DNA from: Tubulinosema ratisbonensis
Taxonomy: Eukaryota; Microsporidia; Tubulinosematidae
Assembly: GCA_004000155.1 (NCBI GenBank)
Contig: RCSS01000564.1
Span: 793 to 19,327, forward strand
Direction of reading: 5' to 3'
Length of the DNA: 18,535 bases
The notes under the pieces: generated by a model
Seen by the model: the letters and a program-made list of their open reading frames with translations, nothing else
Databases searched by the model: none
Told to the model about the DNA's origin: nothing
Shown here: positions 6,932-17,835 of the stretch, piece by piece
Position numbering within the stretch: the stretch's first letter is position 1
Layout of the letters: each line of letters opens with the position of its first letter
Position numbers and translations under genes: made by a program

Positions 6932-6934
6932 GGG
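6932..6934 (-). promoter_or_regulatory. CCC start-proximal signal of PRE9
   Basis: The minus strand reads CCCTTATGGATG, with CCC six bases before the chosen start and an overlapping out-of-frame ATG four bases upstream of it. The CCCTTATG core is shared with the DBF4 upstream element. Confidence 0.55.
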
Positions 6935-7410
6935 TTTATGTAAAATAATTAATTTAATTTATTTGTTTATAAATTTATAAAATATTATTTTTATTTAAAT
7001 ATAAATATTTTAGTTTGAATAAAACAATAAATAAAATGGAAGAAAAAATATTTTTTAATTTAAAAAAAATTTTTTTGATAAATTAAATAGAAAATATTTT
7101 CATAAATTAAACAGAAAATTTTTTATTTTCTTTTTTTAATTCAAGCTAAGATATTTTAATTGTTTTTCTAATTTTATTTCTAGATTTCTATTTAAATCAA
7201 AAATTTTATAATGAATAAAATAGAAAATATATTATTGATTAAATTTTTAATTTAAATTTAATAAATAATTTTATTAAAATTAAAATATTTTCAATAAATG
7301 TCATTAGCCTAATTTTAATAAGCAATCTGAAAATCAAATCATTTAATTTTTTTATAATTAATATTTATTTACCATGTTCGTAGATTTATTAAATTAATGT
7401 TCCTTTTTTA

Positions 7411-7413
7411 CCC
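7411..7413 (+). promoter_or_regulatory. CCC start-proximal signal of CDP-DAG synthase
   Basis: TTTTTTACCCTAATG places CCC two bases before the ATG. An ATG at 7398 lies upstream but in another frame, closed by a stop (TAA) that overlaps the first codons of the gene. Confidence 0.65.
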
Positions 7414-7415
7414 TA

Positions 7416-8495
7416 ATGAATAAAAAGANAAAAAAACAAAACAATACAACATTGCCAGCCAATCTGGAAATAAAAGCATTAGAGTCAAATCCATTAAAAA
7501 GAACTATTCTTACCTTTGTAATGATTTCTTTATTTATTTACATAATCATAAGTGATAAAATATTTTTACTAGCACTCATTATTTTTGTGCAATGCTTTGT
7601 TTTTAAGGAGGTACTAAACGTGGCAGTGTTCAGGAGAAGAATTTCTTTGCTGTCAAAATATTTGTCATACCATTTTTTCTTTGCCGCCAATTTATTTTTT
7701 TTGCATAAAAACATAGTAAATATTTTAAAAAAAATTTTACCGGAAATTACAAGATTTTACAGTTTTTTTGCCTTTTCTTTTTATGTTTTAGGATTTTGTC
7801 TTTTTACTTTCAATCTAAGAAAAAAAGGAATAAAAGACCAATTCATTCTTTTTGCTGTTACACACGTAAGTGTGTATTATTTAAGTAAAACCGTACAACT
7901 TGCTATAAAAAATATAAACAAAGCTAAATTTTGGTTTGTTTTTCCTTGTATGTTNATCATTACCAATGATATTGGTGCATACATAGTTGGTAAGTCTATG
8001 GGAAGAAGACCTTTGTTACAAATCAGTCCTAAAAAGACTCAAGAAGGATTTATTGGTGCATTTATTCTTACTTTAGTTGTAGGATATTTAACTATTTTAT
8101 GCACAATAAAGTATAAATTAATAGGAGAAGATTACTTAAAAATTTTTCTAGAGAAATTTTATATTAAAATCTTTGGATTACAGACATGGGTGCCTATGAT
8201 TTACTTACATGGCACTGTTTTTATACTCTTTGCTTCTTTTATAGCACCTTTTGGAGGATTTTTTGCCAGTGGGTATAAAAGGATGTTTAAAGTAAAAGAT
8301 TTTGGGAGTATTATACCAGGTCACGGTGGTATAGCAGACAGAATGGATTGTCAGTTTATTATGATTCTTTTTACAACCGTGTACATAGACACTTTCTTGG
8401 ATATAAATACTAGTACAGTCAATAAAATAGCCTTTTACATAAAGGAACATTTAGACCAAGAAGAAATAAGTGAATTAATAAGAATTATTTCTTAA
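7416..8495 (+). CDS. CDS1: CDP-diacylglycerol synthase (phosphatidate cytidylyltransferase)
   Basis: Integral ER membrane enzyme that makes CDP-diacylglycerol from CTP and phosphatidic acid, the entry point to phosphatidylinositol and other phospholipids. The full family signature lies at 285-311: S-G-Y-KR-M-F-K-V-KD-F-G-S-I-I-PGHGG-I-A-DR-M-D, with the catalytic and metal-binding acidic residues present. Upstream, NDIGAYIVGKSMGRRPL and ISPKKTQEGFIG are the conserved loop of eukaryotic Cds1/CdsA. The chain has about eight hydrophobic segments, an N-terminal Lys/Asn-rich cytosolic tail and a short C-terminal tail after the last span. The 359 residues are somewhat shorter than yeast Cds1 (about 457). 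The start was chosen because of the adjacent CCC signal and because earlier ATGs are out of frame. Two codons contain N. A 1.5 kb gene-free stretch follows. Confidence 0.95.
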   Translation: MNKKXKKQNNTTLPANLEIKALESNPLKRTILTFVMISLFIYIIISDKIFLLALIIFVQCFVFKEVLNVAVFRRRISLLSKYLSYHFFFAANLFFLHKNIVNILKKILPEITRFYSFFAFSFYVLGFCLFTFNLRKKGIKDQFILFAVTHVSVYYLSKTVQLAIKNINKAKFWFVFPCMXIITNDIGAYIVGKSMGRRPLLQISPKKTQEGFIGAFILTLVVGYLTILCTIKYKLIGEDYLKIFLEKFYIKIFGLQTWVPMIYLHGTVFILFASFIAPFGGFFASGYKRMFKVKDFGSIIPGHGGIADRMDCQFIMILFTTVYIDTFLDINTSTVNKIAFYIKEHLDQEEISELIRIIS

Positions 8496-8650
8496 TTGTA
8501 AATAAATAAATGAAACATTTCTTTTNNNAAAATATATAATCATATTTTATAAATTAGTCTAACATTTATTTGAATTTTTAGACAAGAATAATTTTTAATA
8601 CATTGTAGGTTTTCTTTTTACACTTTTTTTAATTTTGATACACTCATTTT

Positions 8651-8676
8651 TTCATATTATTATGAACAATTTGTTC
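8651..8676. repeat. two overlapping inverted repeats
   Basis: TTCATA-ttat-TATGAA (8651-8666) overlaps GAACAA-t-TTGTTC (8664-8676). The two hairpins share GAA and so would be mutually exclusive. They lie about 150 bases after the CDP-DAG synthase stop. In such AT-rich DNA the chance of coincidence is considerable. Confidence 0.4.
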
Positions 8677-10030
8677 AATTTTTGTATCTTAAGCAGCTAT
8701 TCTAAAAATTTTTGTTCAGATTCTGATCGCTTTTTAGTTCACATTTAAAATCTAATAGAGAGTTTTTCAATGTGCTTAATTATGAGTGCTGTGTCTAGAC
8801 CTTTCCCGAATCAATAGACGCTGATATTGACAATCGAAGTTGTATAAAAATATAAATAAAACTCCATACTTGCAAGGATGTATTCATAATAAACGAGAAT
8901 GATTATTATAACCAAAGCTTGCGTAATAGGTAGCCTTAGGCAGTCAATAAAGTGCACGGAAGTGGGGTTTAGCGAGTGAAAGACTTTTTGTAACTTGAGC
9001 TATAATTAGTTTTGTAAAAAAATATTATAGTATATGTTTACCATTGAATTTGTACTTTTTAGTATAAATAGAAGGTAAAGCGATTGGATTAGTATGAATT
9101 TCTTATCGTTAGTCAACAAAAACAGTGAGAAATATTGGTAAATGAAAAATTTTGTAGATTATAAATGATAAAATAATAGCACTAAACAAATTCAACACTG
9201 GCGAATTAAAAATATCATTTAAGATTTATGGTACATTTAATATGTATGGGGTTTGAAATATATAAAAACAGATAAATTTAAGTTATTGGCAAAATTATAT
9301 AAGAAGGATATATAAAATTGAAAATGGTTATAAAAATTAAATCCTCGTCAAATCTAGAATAGCAGTTTAAGGCCAGTTTTAAAATCAAGGGGGGTTAATA
9401 CTGTTAATTAGAAATGTTTTAGAATGCTTAAACAATAATTTAAACTGAAAAGAATTTGTTAAGTATATGCGCTAATGGGTAATAAAAGGGCTGATTAGTG
9501 AAGATTTCTCAAAAATAAAGATACATTTTATCAAGATTGAAACAATCATTTTATTAAAATAAGACGTTTTGACTTGAAAATGCAAATCCAAATCATAATA
9601 TAAAATTTAACAAAGTACAAGCAAATTTAAAAAAAACGACGTAATATAAAAAAATCATTAAATTTTATCCCAAAATTACGTTTTTATGTATAAATGATTT
9701 TTAAAAATAATTTACTATTAAAATATGCATGTACCAAAGAAAGAGGGTTTCTTAGAATGGAAAAAAATGTTCATAAAATCTAAACTTTTGTTAAAAAACT
9801 AATTGTTATGGTTCTTATTTTTACGTTTATTAGAATAATTTAAATAAAAAGCTTCTGTTACTATGTTTTATTCATTAATTTTATTTTGAAAGAAAATTTC
9901 TAGACTTTTTATATTAAATCAGTTAATTAGATTACATGGCACATTAATTAAATCAAATGAATATTTAATATTTTTAGGTAAAAATAAATAAAGATAAATT
10001 TAATAAAATAAATAAAAAATAATTTATTTT

Positions 10031-10033
10031 CCC
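10031..10033 (+). promoter_or_regulatory. CCC start-proximal signal of PRE8
   Basis: CCC directly abuts the ATG in ATTTTCCCATG and is the only C cluster in the preceding 60 bases. It fits the microsporidian CCC signal and decides the start. Confidence 0.65.
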
Positions 10034-10771
10034 ATGAATTTTGAAAAAGAGAAATCTCAGACAGTTTTCTCAAGCGATGGTAAATTAGAACAATGTGACA
10101 ATGCACTGACAGCAGCAATCAACGGCAAACTTTCAGTAGGAGCAAGTGCCAGTGATGGGTGTGTAATATGCTCATTAAAAGATTTTTCTCCACTTGTAGT
10201 AAAAGAAGAAGTGAGAAAGGTTTTTAAGGTATGTGACACAATAGGAATGACTTATTCAGGGTTACAATGTGATTTTAGGAAGGTTTACATGAGTGCATGT
10301 AAAATAGCAGAAGATTACAGAGATGTTTATGGAAAGTATCCTTTTGTTGACGTATTTACATTTTATTTGTCAAAAATTTTTCAGGATTACACACAAAAAG
10401 GAGGACAAAGGCCTTTAGGAAATTTAGTCTTAGTGTGTGGACCTATGCTTAAAAAATCTGAAGAGTACGACATTGTCACTAAACATGAATTAATTTCAGG
10501 TGTATTTCAAATAGATCCTTATGGTTCTTTCAAGGCAGTGAATGCTGGTGCAATAGGTAAAGATTATCCTCAGGTGGTGAAGTACATCACTCATAGGTTA
10601 GAAACAACAGATGATAACATTTTAACTTGTGTTAAAGCATTGAAAGAGTATGCTGGTGCTAAGATTACTGAGTGTGATGTTGATATTGGAGTGTACAGAT
10701 TGAAAGATAATATTTTTACCAGGTATTCATTAGAACAAGTTAAAGAAGTTTTTGATTCAATGGATTCTTAA
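10034..10771 (+). CDS. PRE8: 20S proteasome alpha2 subunit (Pre8-like)
   Basis: Alpha-ring subunit of the 20S core particle. FSSDGKLEQCDNALTA corresponds to FSPSGKLGQIDYALTA of Pre8. S.VVKEEVRKVF, IGMTYSGLQCDFR, KIAEDYRDVYGKYP and KIFQDYTQKGGQRPLGN follow the alpha2 pattern in order (SPL....L.KV, IG..YSG...DYR, KIA...Y...YGEYP, ...KI.QE.TQ.GG.RPFG). QIDPYGSFKAVNAGAIGKDY fits the Q.DPSG....KA..IGK segment. The 245 residues are close to the usual 250. Departures from the family are CDN in place of the Q.(D/E)Y core of the alpha signature and RPLG in place of RPFG, so it is diverged but open throughout. It is the only gene between 8.5 kb and the right end. Confidence 0.88.
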   Translation: MNFEKEKSQTVFSSDGKLEQCDNALTAAINGKLSVGASASDGCVICSLKDFSPLVVKEEVRKVFKVCDTIGMTYSGLQCDFRKVYMSACKIAEDYRDVYGKYPFVDVFTFYLSKIFQDYTQKGGQRPLGNLVLVCGPMLKKSEEYDIVTKHELISGVFQIDPYGSFKAVNAGAIGKDYPQVVKYITHRLETTDDNILTCVKALKEYAGAKITECDVDIGVYRLKDNIFTRYSLEQVKEVFDSMDS

Positions 10772-11355
10772 TAAAAAAGATTATTTCTTTATTTTAATTT
10801 AAAAAAATAAAAAAAATAATAATTTTAATCAAATTATAAAAAATATTTTAAAAAAATAAATTAAATAATAAATTATAAAAAATATTATTTTAAAAAATTA
10901 AATAAATAATTTTATAAAGGAAAAATATCAGTCATATTAAAATGAAATTTGAATGTAAGCCAAAATTAAAAATAACATAATTTTATCATTTTTTATGAAA
11001 TTTTGAAAAAAAATATATTTCATAATAAATTAAATTAAACTCACAATAAAAAGATATATTTGCACTTCAAAACACAAAAAGAAAAAATAGAATAATAAAA
11101 ATAAATAATTTTATAATCAAAATTTCAAAGTTTAGGCTGCTTTAAAAGTTAACCTCACCCTGGTTTTTTTAAAAATATGTTTATATTAAAAAAATTTACT
11201 CAAAGCACATTATATTTAATAATTCCAGGTTAAATGCTTGTCCCTAAAAGAATTTATCAATCAGAACTTTAAATTATAACATTGGAATTACAATATTGCT
11301 TCAATACGTTGTCATTGCTATTAAATTATTTGAATAACATATAGGTAATAGAATA

Positions 11356-11366
11356 TCTGCTTACGA
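11356..11366 (+). repeat. TCTGCTTACGA word, copy 1
   Basis: An 11-base word repeated exactly at 12121-12131, with a related ACTTACGA at about 11406-11413. The flanks do not align well, so it may be a remnant of an old duplication or a coincidence. Confidence 0.35.
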
Positions 11367-11747
11367 AACGACTTGTAACACAAACATTTTCTTTTTTAAA
11401 GAAAACTTACGACTAAAAAAGCATAAAGGCTTACAAAATTTATTTTTTCATTATTACATTGTTTATCCTCAAAAGAATAATAGAAAAAAAATTAAGAAGT
11501 TTTTGATTCTTTTATTGAAAATTGTATCTGACATAAATATTAAGCATTTTGCTTTATTTTTAAATTTGTATTAATTGGAAACAAAGTTTATATGTTTTTT
11601 TATTATTTATAATTGTTTTATTTAACTTAGTTTAGTTTTAATGTTTTAGTGATGTTTCAAAGATATTTTATTAGTGTTAAAGCTTATATTTAATTTAATT
11701 TATATATTGGTTTTAGATACATATAAATAGTAAGAAAAATATAAAAT

Positions 11748-11761
11748 ATTTGCATGCAAAT
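11748..11761. repeat. 14-base palindrome ATTTGCATGCAAAT
   Basis: A perfect palindrome containing a GCATGC centre in a region with very few G/C bases, followed by a T tract. No gene is nearby, so a regulatory role is not supported. Confidence 0.35.
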
Positions 11762-12120
11762 TTTTTTTTGATTTTACTCTTCTAAATAATATCAAAAACA
11801 TAAAATTTAAGTTAATTAAAATAATAAGATTTTATTAGATTTACACACTTTCTTTGCATAAACAACAACTAAAATTATAAAAAAACTTGATTGAATCCGC
11901 AATATTCTTTTATTAAGTGAAAAAATTTAGAAAATATATTAGAAACAGAAAGATTAAGAAGATATAAATTAATAAATATTAATAAACTTTATGATAAAAT
12001 ATTTTACTTAAATTATTATCTTAATTAGAAACAACTTATTTTCTGTCATAAAAATGATGATTAGTTTAAAGGTTCTTGTCTGAATAAGTATTTTATTGAT
12101 TGAATTTCTAGTGACATTTT

Positions 12121-12131
12121 TCTGCTTACGA
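12121..12131 (+). repeat. TCTGCTTACGA word, copy 2
   Basis: Second exact copy of the word at 11356-11366, 765 bases away. It has five G/C positions in a region otherwise very poor in them. Confidence 0.35.
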
Positions 12132-13128
12132 CATCGGATTTTATAAAAAAATTAGAAATAAGTATTCAAAATGCTGGTCAGCATAAAATCATCTTTCTAT
12201 AAAAAAATTATAAATTTGTAATATTTTGATTTTTCAACTGTATAAAGACATTTTCAAAAAAAAATAATCATAATTAAGTTTTAGTATAAAAACACCATTC
12301 TTTGTTTTTTTGCTTTTGAGCTTAAATAACAAAATAAAGGTTTGTACTTTTTATTAACGTCGCAAAAAGGAGTTTTAAAATAAAAAAAGCTTATATAAAA
12401 ATTTTGTGATTTTCTGTATAAGCCAAAAATTCTGAATATTTTAATATGGATTATTACAAACATATTTTAAAATACCCTCTTTAAATCATCATAATTAACT
12501 ATTTTTTACAAGTACAATAACATCATACAATAACTTAATAAAACTTTGAGTCTTTTTTATAGTTTTTTTTAATGATATTAAATTTTAATTTGTACATGAA
12601 TACGAAATCTTAGAAATGATATTAATAAATTAAACATGTAAACATTAAATAAAGATTAACATATAACAAAAAATTATATCTAAGCAAAGCCTAAAATTTA
12701 GAATTAAAATATTACAAAAGTTTTAAAAATATTTTTTTGTTACGAGATTCAATCTATTATCAAAAAAAAAGAAAAATGTTATGTTTCTTTAAAAATCATG
12801 TTTTGGCTTTGATAAACGTAATCTCATATTTCTATTTATATATGTAATAAAGATATGCTTCCTAACCTTTAAAATTTTGTGAAAAATGTAAGGTCATGTG
12901 TGATCAAAGATCTTTTGTTGAAAAATTCTTAAGCTAGTTAATCAACATATTTCTTGTAAATATGACATGTTCTTAGATTTTCATAGAATTTTGATATAAT
13001 AGTTATAGACAGCAAAAAAATTAGTTTTTAATTTATAAATCATCAAAAAATAATTGATGGTTTTTATAATCGATCCTCTTGGTTTAATAAAATATATATT
13101 TTATATTTTTTTTCTTCATAACTAATTT

Positions 13129-13143
13129 GTCAACAAAAACTTG
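13129..13143 (+). repeat. GTCAACAAAA-ACTTG element
   Basis: Reads GTCAACAAAAACTTG followed by CGTG. Related copies lie at 17822 (GTCAACAAAACTTG, then ATTGCGTC), 14417 (GTCGACAAAACTCTTG) and, more weakly, 9112 (GTCAACAAAAACAG). Shared G/C positions beyond base composition suggest a degenerate repeat family. Confidence 0.4.
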
Positions 13144-14496
13144 CGTGTTATTATTAAAAGTTTGTTAAAAGAAAATTTTGATGCAAAACTTAAGTAAGCC
13201 AAAATCTTAAAGGAACACTAAAAACTTACTTACATATTTTAAAATTGTTCGTATATTAATAGAATAAGCTATTTGAAGAAATATTATAAAAACATATTTG
13301 TGTAAGTTAGTTTATTTATATTCAATTCATTAATAAAGAATTAATTAACGAAATTTTACCGATTAATTTAAAGCTGATAGCATAAAATCCGAAAAGATTT
13401 TAATGATGAATTGTATATTCAAACACTAATTAAAAAGGTGATAAAATGAACGTTTTAATGATCAATAGCATTTTTATTTGAGTCGTAAAGTCTTTGATAA
13501 AATATACAATTTTACAAAATATTAAAGTAATCTATACAATGATAAGTTTAAATTCAAAACGCATAGACAATATGTTTTATATATAAAAGCAAACTTTCTT
13601 TATGCACCATATATTGATTTTAACGTTTTAATTGTTCGCTTTTAATTTTAGTTTATTATTTCAATGTTTTTAATTATTTTTAATGTGTTATAGAAATAAT
13701 CTACAAAATTTACATGCCAATAAAAGGCCAAATTAAATATATTCATAATAAGTAATTAATTTATACAAATCTCTGTATTTTTCTAATAGTTATCTAAACC
13801 TATTATTTGTTAGTTTTAAGTAATAATTTTAAACAAAAGTAATTTTATATAAATACATTTTAAATAATCTAAATTATTTTATAAAAAGCCGATTTATAAA
13901 AAACTTTGAAATAAAAAAAAACTTCATAGTTGAAACACTAAGAGGGTTAAAAACGTCGTTACTAAAAAATCTACAAACAAACTACTATATTACATGCTCA
14001 ATTACTGCACTTTATATTCAATTTTTTAAATGTAATAGATATGTTAAGACAAATCTTAAATGCGTGTAAAATCAACTTGCAGTACAGGATTAAGAAACCT
14101 TTTTGATTATGTTTGGTTTAGAAATAAATAACAAATTAAAAAAGAATAATTTTAATGCTTAATCTCTCTATTAAAATGTTTTTAAAATAATTATCTATAT
14201 AATTTTATAGATACAAACTTTGAATATTTTTTAAATATCATTAAGATTTAATTATATTTAAATATTCCTAAAAAATCCTTATTCTTATCTAGAATAACTT
14301 TATGATCAGTTTTTAGTAGATAGAAACTGTTCTTGTTTTTTTGTGAATACTATAATAAATTAAAAAATTACCACGGGTTGTATTAAAATGATAAAAACCT
14401 TATCCCTAGTTAAAAAGTCGACAAAACTCTTGAATAAAAAGTGCAGCAAAACCTTTTCTAATATATCAATTTAACATAAAATATGTAAGCCGAAAC

Positions 14497-14512
14497 TTGT
14501 AAAATTTTACAA
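14497..14512. repeat. 16-base perfect palindrome
   Basis: TTGTAAAATTTTACAA is self-complementary and is followed within ten bases by another GTAAAAT. It could be a dimeric protein site or a chance product of A/T composition. Confidence 0.35.
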
Positions 14513-17500
14513 AATTTTTTGTAAAATATTAAATGAAGTTACAAGGCAAAATATTTAATTAAAATTACGTTTTGAAAAGTTGGATTAAATTTATCTTGAT
14601 ATTTAATAATTAATATCTAAAAAAATTTAATGTTGATTGTGTTCTAAAAATATCTTTTTAAATATTTTTATCATTGCCAAAAATTGATTTTTACCATATT
14701 TGACGAAAAAACAATTACATTTATTACGCAGAAATGATTGATTTGATGTTTTAAACTTTTAATTTTATTACTAAATTATTTTATGATTTATCCAATTTTT
14801 TTGAAAAAGAAATTTTAGTTATAAGATTAAATTTAATATTTGTCATCTTATCATGTCTATGTATTGTATAAAAACAAGTAAAGTTCCTAAAAAGGAATTT
14901 ATAATTTGAATTTATTGAAGATTAATTAAATTTTTTTTTCATATTTAAAATATAAAAAATAAATTACAAAAAAAAAATTAAAATTTCAAAATAAAAATTA
15001 TAATTAGAAAATTTTTAGGATAAGGCAAAGATTTTTGAATGGATTGAAAAAAAGAAGAAATTTTAAAAGACTGAAAAAAATGACAAATATGATAAAATTT
15101 ATAAGAAATTTTATAAATTCAAATTTAAAGTATAGACTTATTAGACCTAACGAATTTTAAAAAAGTCTTTATTAAAATAATACCATATATTCAATTTGAA
15201 CAGATAATTTTGAGTCAGATGACTTATAAATTAAACATTATTAATTGTTTTTTGAAAAACGTTAATATCTTTAAAATTAAACGATACACATATATAAATG
15301 CATATCCTTTATAGCAAGCCCAATATATATTTAGTAACCGCTGTAAAAAACTAAAGAATTTCACAAGCCAAGCTAAAGAAGATTCATACGTATGAAATGT
15401 TATAATTAAATATACAGATGCTCTAAGTTTATAAAAAAATTAAGGCCTTACTTGTTGTAGAGATAGGAATAATTAAAAACGTATTTATATTAATAGTCTA
15501 TTTTTTTAATTGATTAAATAACCCTAGAGTGTCAGCTATATTTGATAAGTTTTTTTTACTTTGATTATTTTATTTAATAATTTACACTTTAGTCAAAATT
15601 GTATTTTAAGGCTCTTTTAAAGTTGTTGTAGAGCATTTCGCTAACATTTTAAATAAACCTATAGCGTTTTCACTACTAGTTTTTTTCTAATGAAAAAAAA
15701 ATCAAAATTTAACATCAAATAATACATAAAAGCAGGTGATTACAAGTTTATTATACAAACATTCATTTATTTTCACTACAAATATGGTTCAATATGGGCA
15801 TTAAACAAACCCTTCAAGAGTAGAATTTTAAAGTGTGCATTAAAATAAATATAACTGTTATGCATAGTTTTCTGAGATTTGGATTAATGATTATTAATAA
15901 TGATTAAAATTTTTATAAAATTTTTAATTCAATAATATGTTTAACATTTTCTGAAATAAATTTTAAGAAAGTCTTTATTCAGTTAATAATTTTCAATAAA
16001 TTACTTATTGTTCTAATTTTTTTCTAAGTTTATATTAGGATTACTAAAATATTACAAAATTTTCAACCGGTTTTTGCATATAGATTTGATTCAAACTCTT
16101 TAATAATAATGAAATAATGATATTTAAGAGTGCTGTGGTGTGTTTATTATTTTGACTAGGAATTGAAAGAATTCATTTATCTATTTATCGAAAAATTGAA
16201 GCCCAAAGAGGATATTTTTAGAAATCAATCAGTAAAAAATGAAAATTAAAAATTTTTTGTAAATAAAATACGTATATAAAATTAATATATAACTGCCGTG
16301 TTTATCAAAAACAAATCGTAATTAGTGGCAGATTATGTTTTTAAATTATATTTACAGTCTATTTTAAGACTGAATTAAATTAAAATGACACTTATGGTTT
16401 ACAGTAACCTATACAATTATTATTTATATTTATAAATGTTTGGGCTAGTTTATAATTTTTTTATTTTAATATTATTTAATATTTGATCAAATTTTAGATC
16501 ACTCTTCAAATAATTTTATTTGAAAGGGTTGAAATTTAAAAAGTAAAATACACAAAAGAACAGCAATTAAATTATTTTTTAAAAAAATATCTTTAATTTA
16601 GTTTTTCAAAGGTTTAACAATTCTCCTCAATAGAATACACTCTTTTGATCCAATAAACGTACAATAAAATTTTATATTTTCCAGAGTTACAAGATTTAAC
16701 AGTCAAGATATCTTATGTTTAAGTTCTGCCTAATATTTATATTTTCTTTTTTTTTGGTTTTATCCCATGCCTACAAGTGCTGATGAATTTAAACCTTGTG
16801 ATTGTAAACCTAACAGAAGAGTGAAATATTTTTTACAAATCAATCATTTTGTATTCTTAGTTGTAAAAAAAGTTTGTATGTTAAAACAGCATATTTCTTT
16901 ATTTTAATATTTTAATTCTAAAATTTCAAAAATTTTAAGATTTAAATAATAAACCTAATCTGCTATTCTTTCAAAAAATGTAATTTTAATACACATGTAT
17001 GTAAAGCAACCAAACATATCTGCATGATAGTGTAAAAATTTTTTTATATTAAACGCATTTAACTGTGCAAACTACATTAAATTTGTTTATCTCAAAACAA
17101 TATTAATATCCTTAAACTCTAAAGTCTTAAAGATACAAATTTAATAATTAAATCATTAATAAACATTTTTTACACTTATAAGAGGGTTTTAGCCAAACTA
17201 TATTTTTACTTTCTTGATTTTATTCAGTGGCAAATACTATATGTTAGAGTTGTTTTTTATATGTAATTTACTTTTAATTGATTTTTTCGATATAAATCAA
17301 GGTTAAACTATGACTATCTAGACATTTGTTTAAGGGTAGTTTGCTAATATTATTATTTATTTTTAACATTTTTCGTATGTGTATATAGGGTAGAATTATA
17401 TTATTCAACGACAACATAATTGTGTGATAAGTAAACCAGAATAAATTCTTTTTTTGATAAGGTTAAGCTTTTTATAGTTAAATAATAAAATTATTAATTT

Positions 17501-17821
17501 GTCTAAAGTTTTCTTTTTAAAATAGAAAATAAATGTAAATAACTTTAGCTATAAAAACTTTTAAAAATATAAATAAATTATATTTCTAATAATTTTAAAA
17601 ACCCCCATTTCCAATACCTCTAAACTCTTTTAAATTTCAAACCCGATTTCCCAGGACCGTCTGTTGATAAATTACTTTATAAATATATAATTTAACAATT
17701 CTTTTAAAACGTAGAGAGCTGTATAAAAAATAGAAAGATTATTTAAAGCTTATAATTTATATTTTTTGCTTTTTTTAGTAAAAATTCACTTTTATTTAAA
17801 TTTTTTTGTATTTTTCTAAAA

Positions 17822-17835
17822 GTCAACAAAACTTG
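17822..17835 (+). repeat. GTCAACAAAACTTG element
   Basis: Copy of the element at 13129. Both are followed by a GCGT word at slightly different spacing (TTGCGTG there, TTGCGTC here). Confidence 0.4.

Larger units (their letters stand above)
6926..7415. other. AT-rich intergenic region between divergent PRE9 and CDP-DAG synthase
   Basis: About 490 bases almost purely of A and T tracts, with no open frame or RNA gene that I can recognise. It must contain both promoters. Apart from the CCC signals at its two edges I see no defined element, only short AATAAA and TTTATT words typical of the local composition. Confidence 0.7.
8496..10033. other. 1.5 kb gene-free stretch between CDP-DAG synthase and PRE8
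   Basis: No open frame of useful length, tRNA, rRNA or known small RNA is visible on either strand. The stretch is not uniform. About 8760-9000 and 9360-9500 contain noticeably more G and C words (for example CCTTTCCCGAATC, GCACGGAAGTGGGG, AAGGGGGG) than the flanks, which are nearly pure A/T. This could reflect an eroded gene or mobile element or an untested non-coding RNA. Short inverted repeats occur at 8651-8676. NNN lies at 8526-8528. The last 30 bases lead into the PRE8 start signal. Confidence 0.6.

Noticed and set aside
8205..8450. 81-residue minus-strand open frame
   Set aside because: Antisense to the CDP-DAG synthase signature region.
10057..10239. 60-residue minus-strand open frame
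   Set aside because: Antisense to the conserved N-terminus of PRE8.
11885..11905. Possible tRNA T-arm (GGATTCAATC on the minus strand)
   Set aside because: The flanking bases do not pair as a T-stem, and no acceptor or anticodon arm could be found at the right distance.
12281..12463. 60-residue minus-strand open frame in the gene desert
   Set aside because: Composition is Phe/Lys/Tyr/Ile as random AT-rich DNA gives, there is no CCC signal before its ATG, and no motif is visible.
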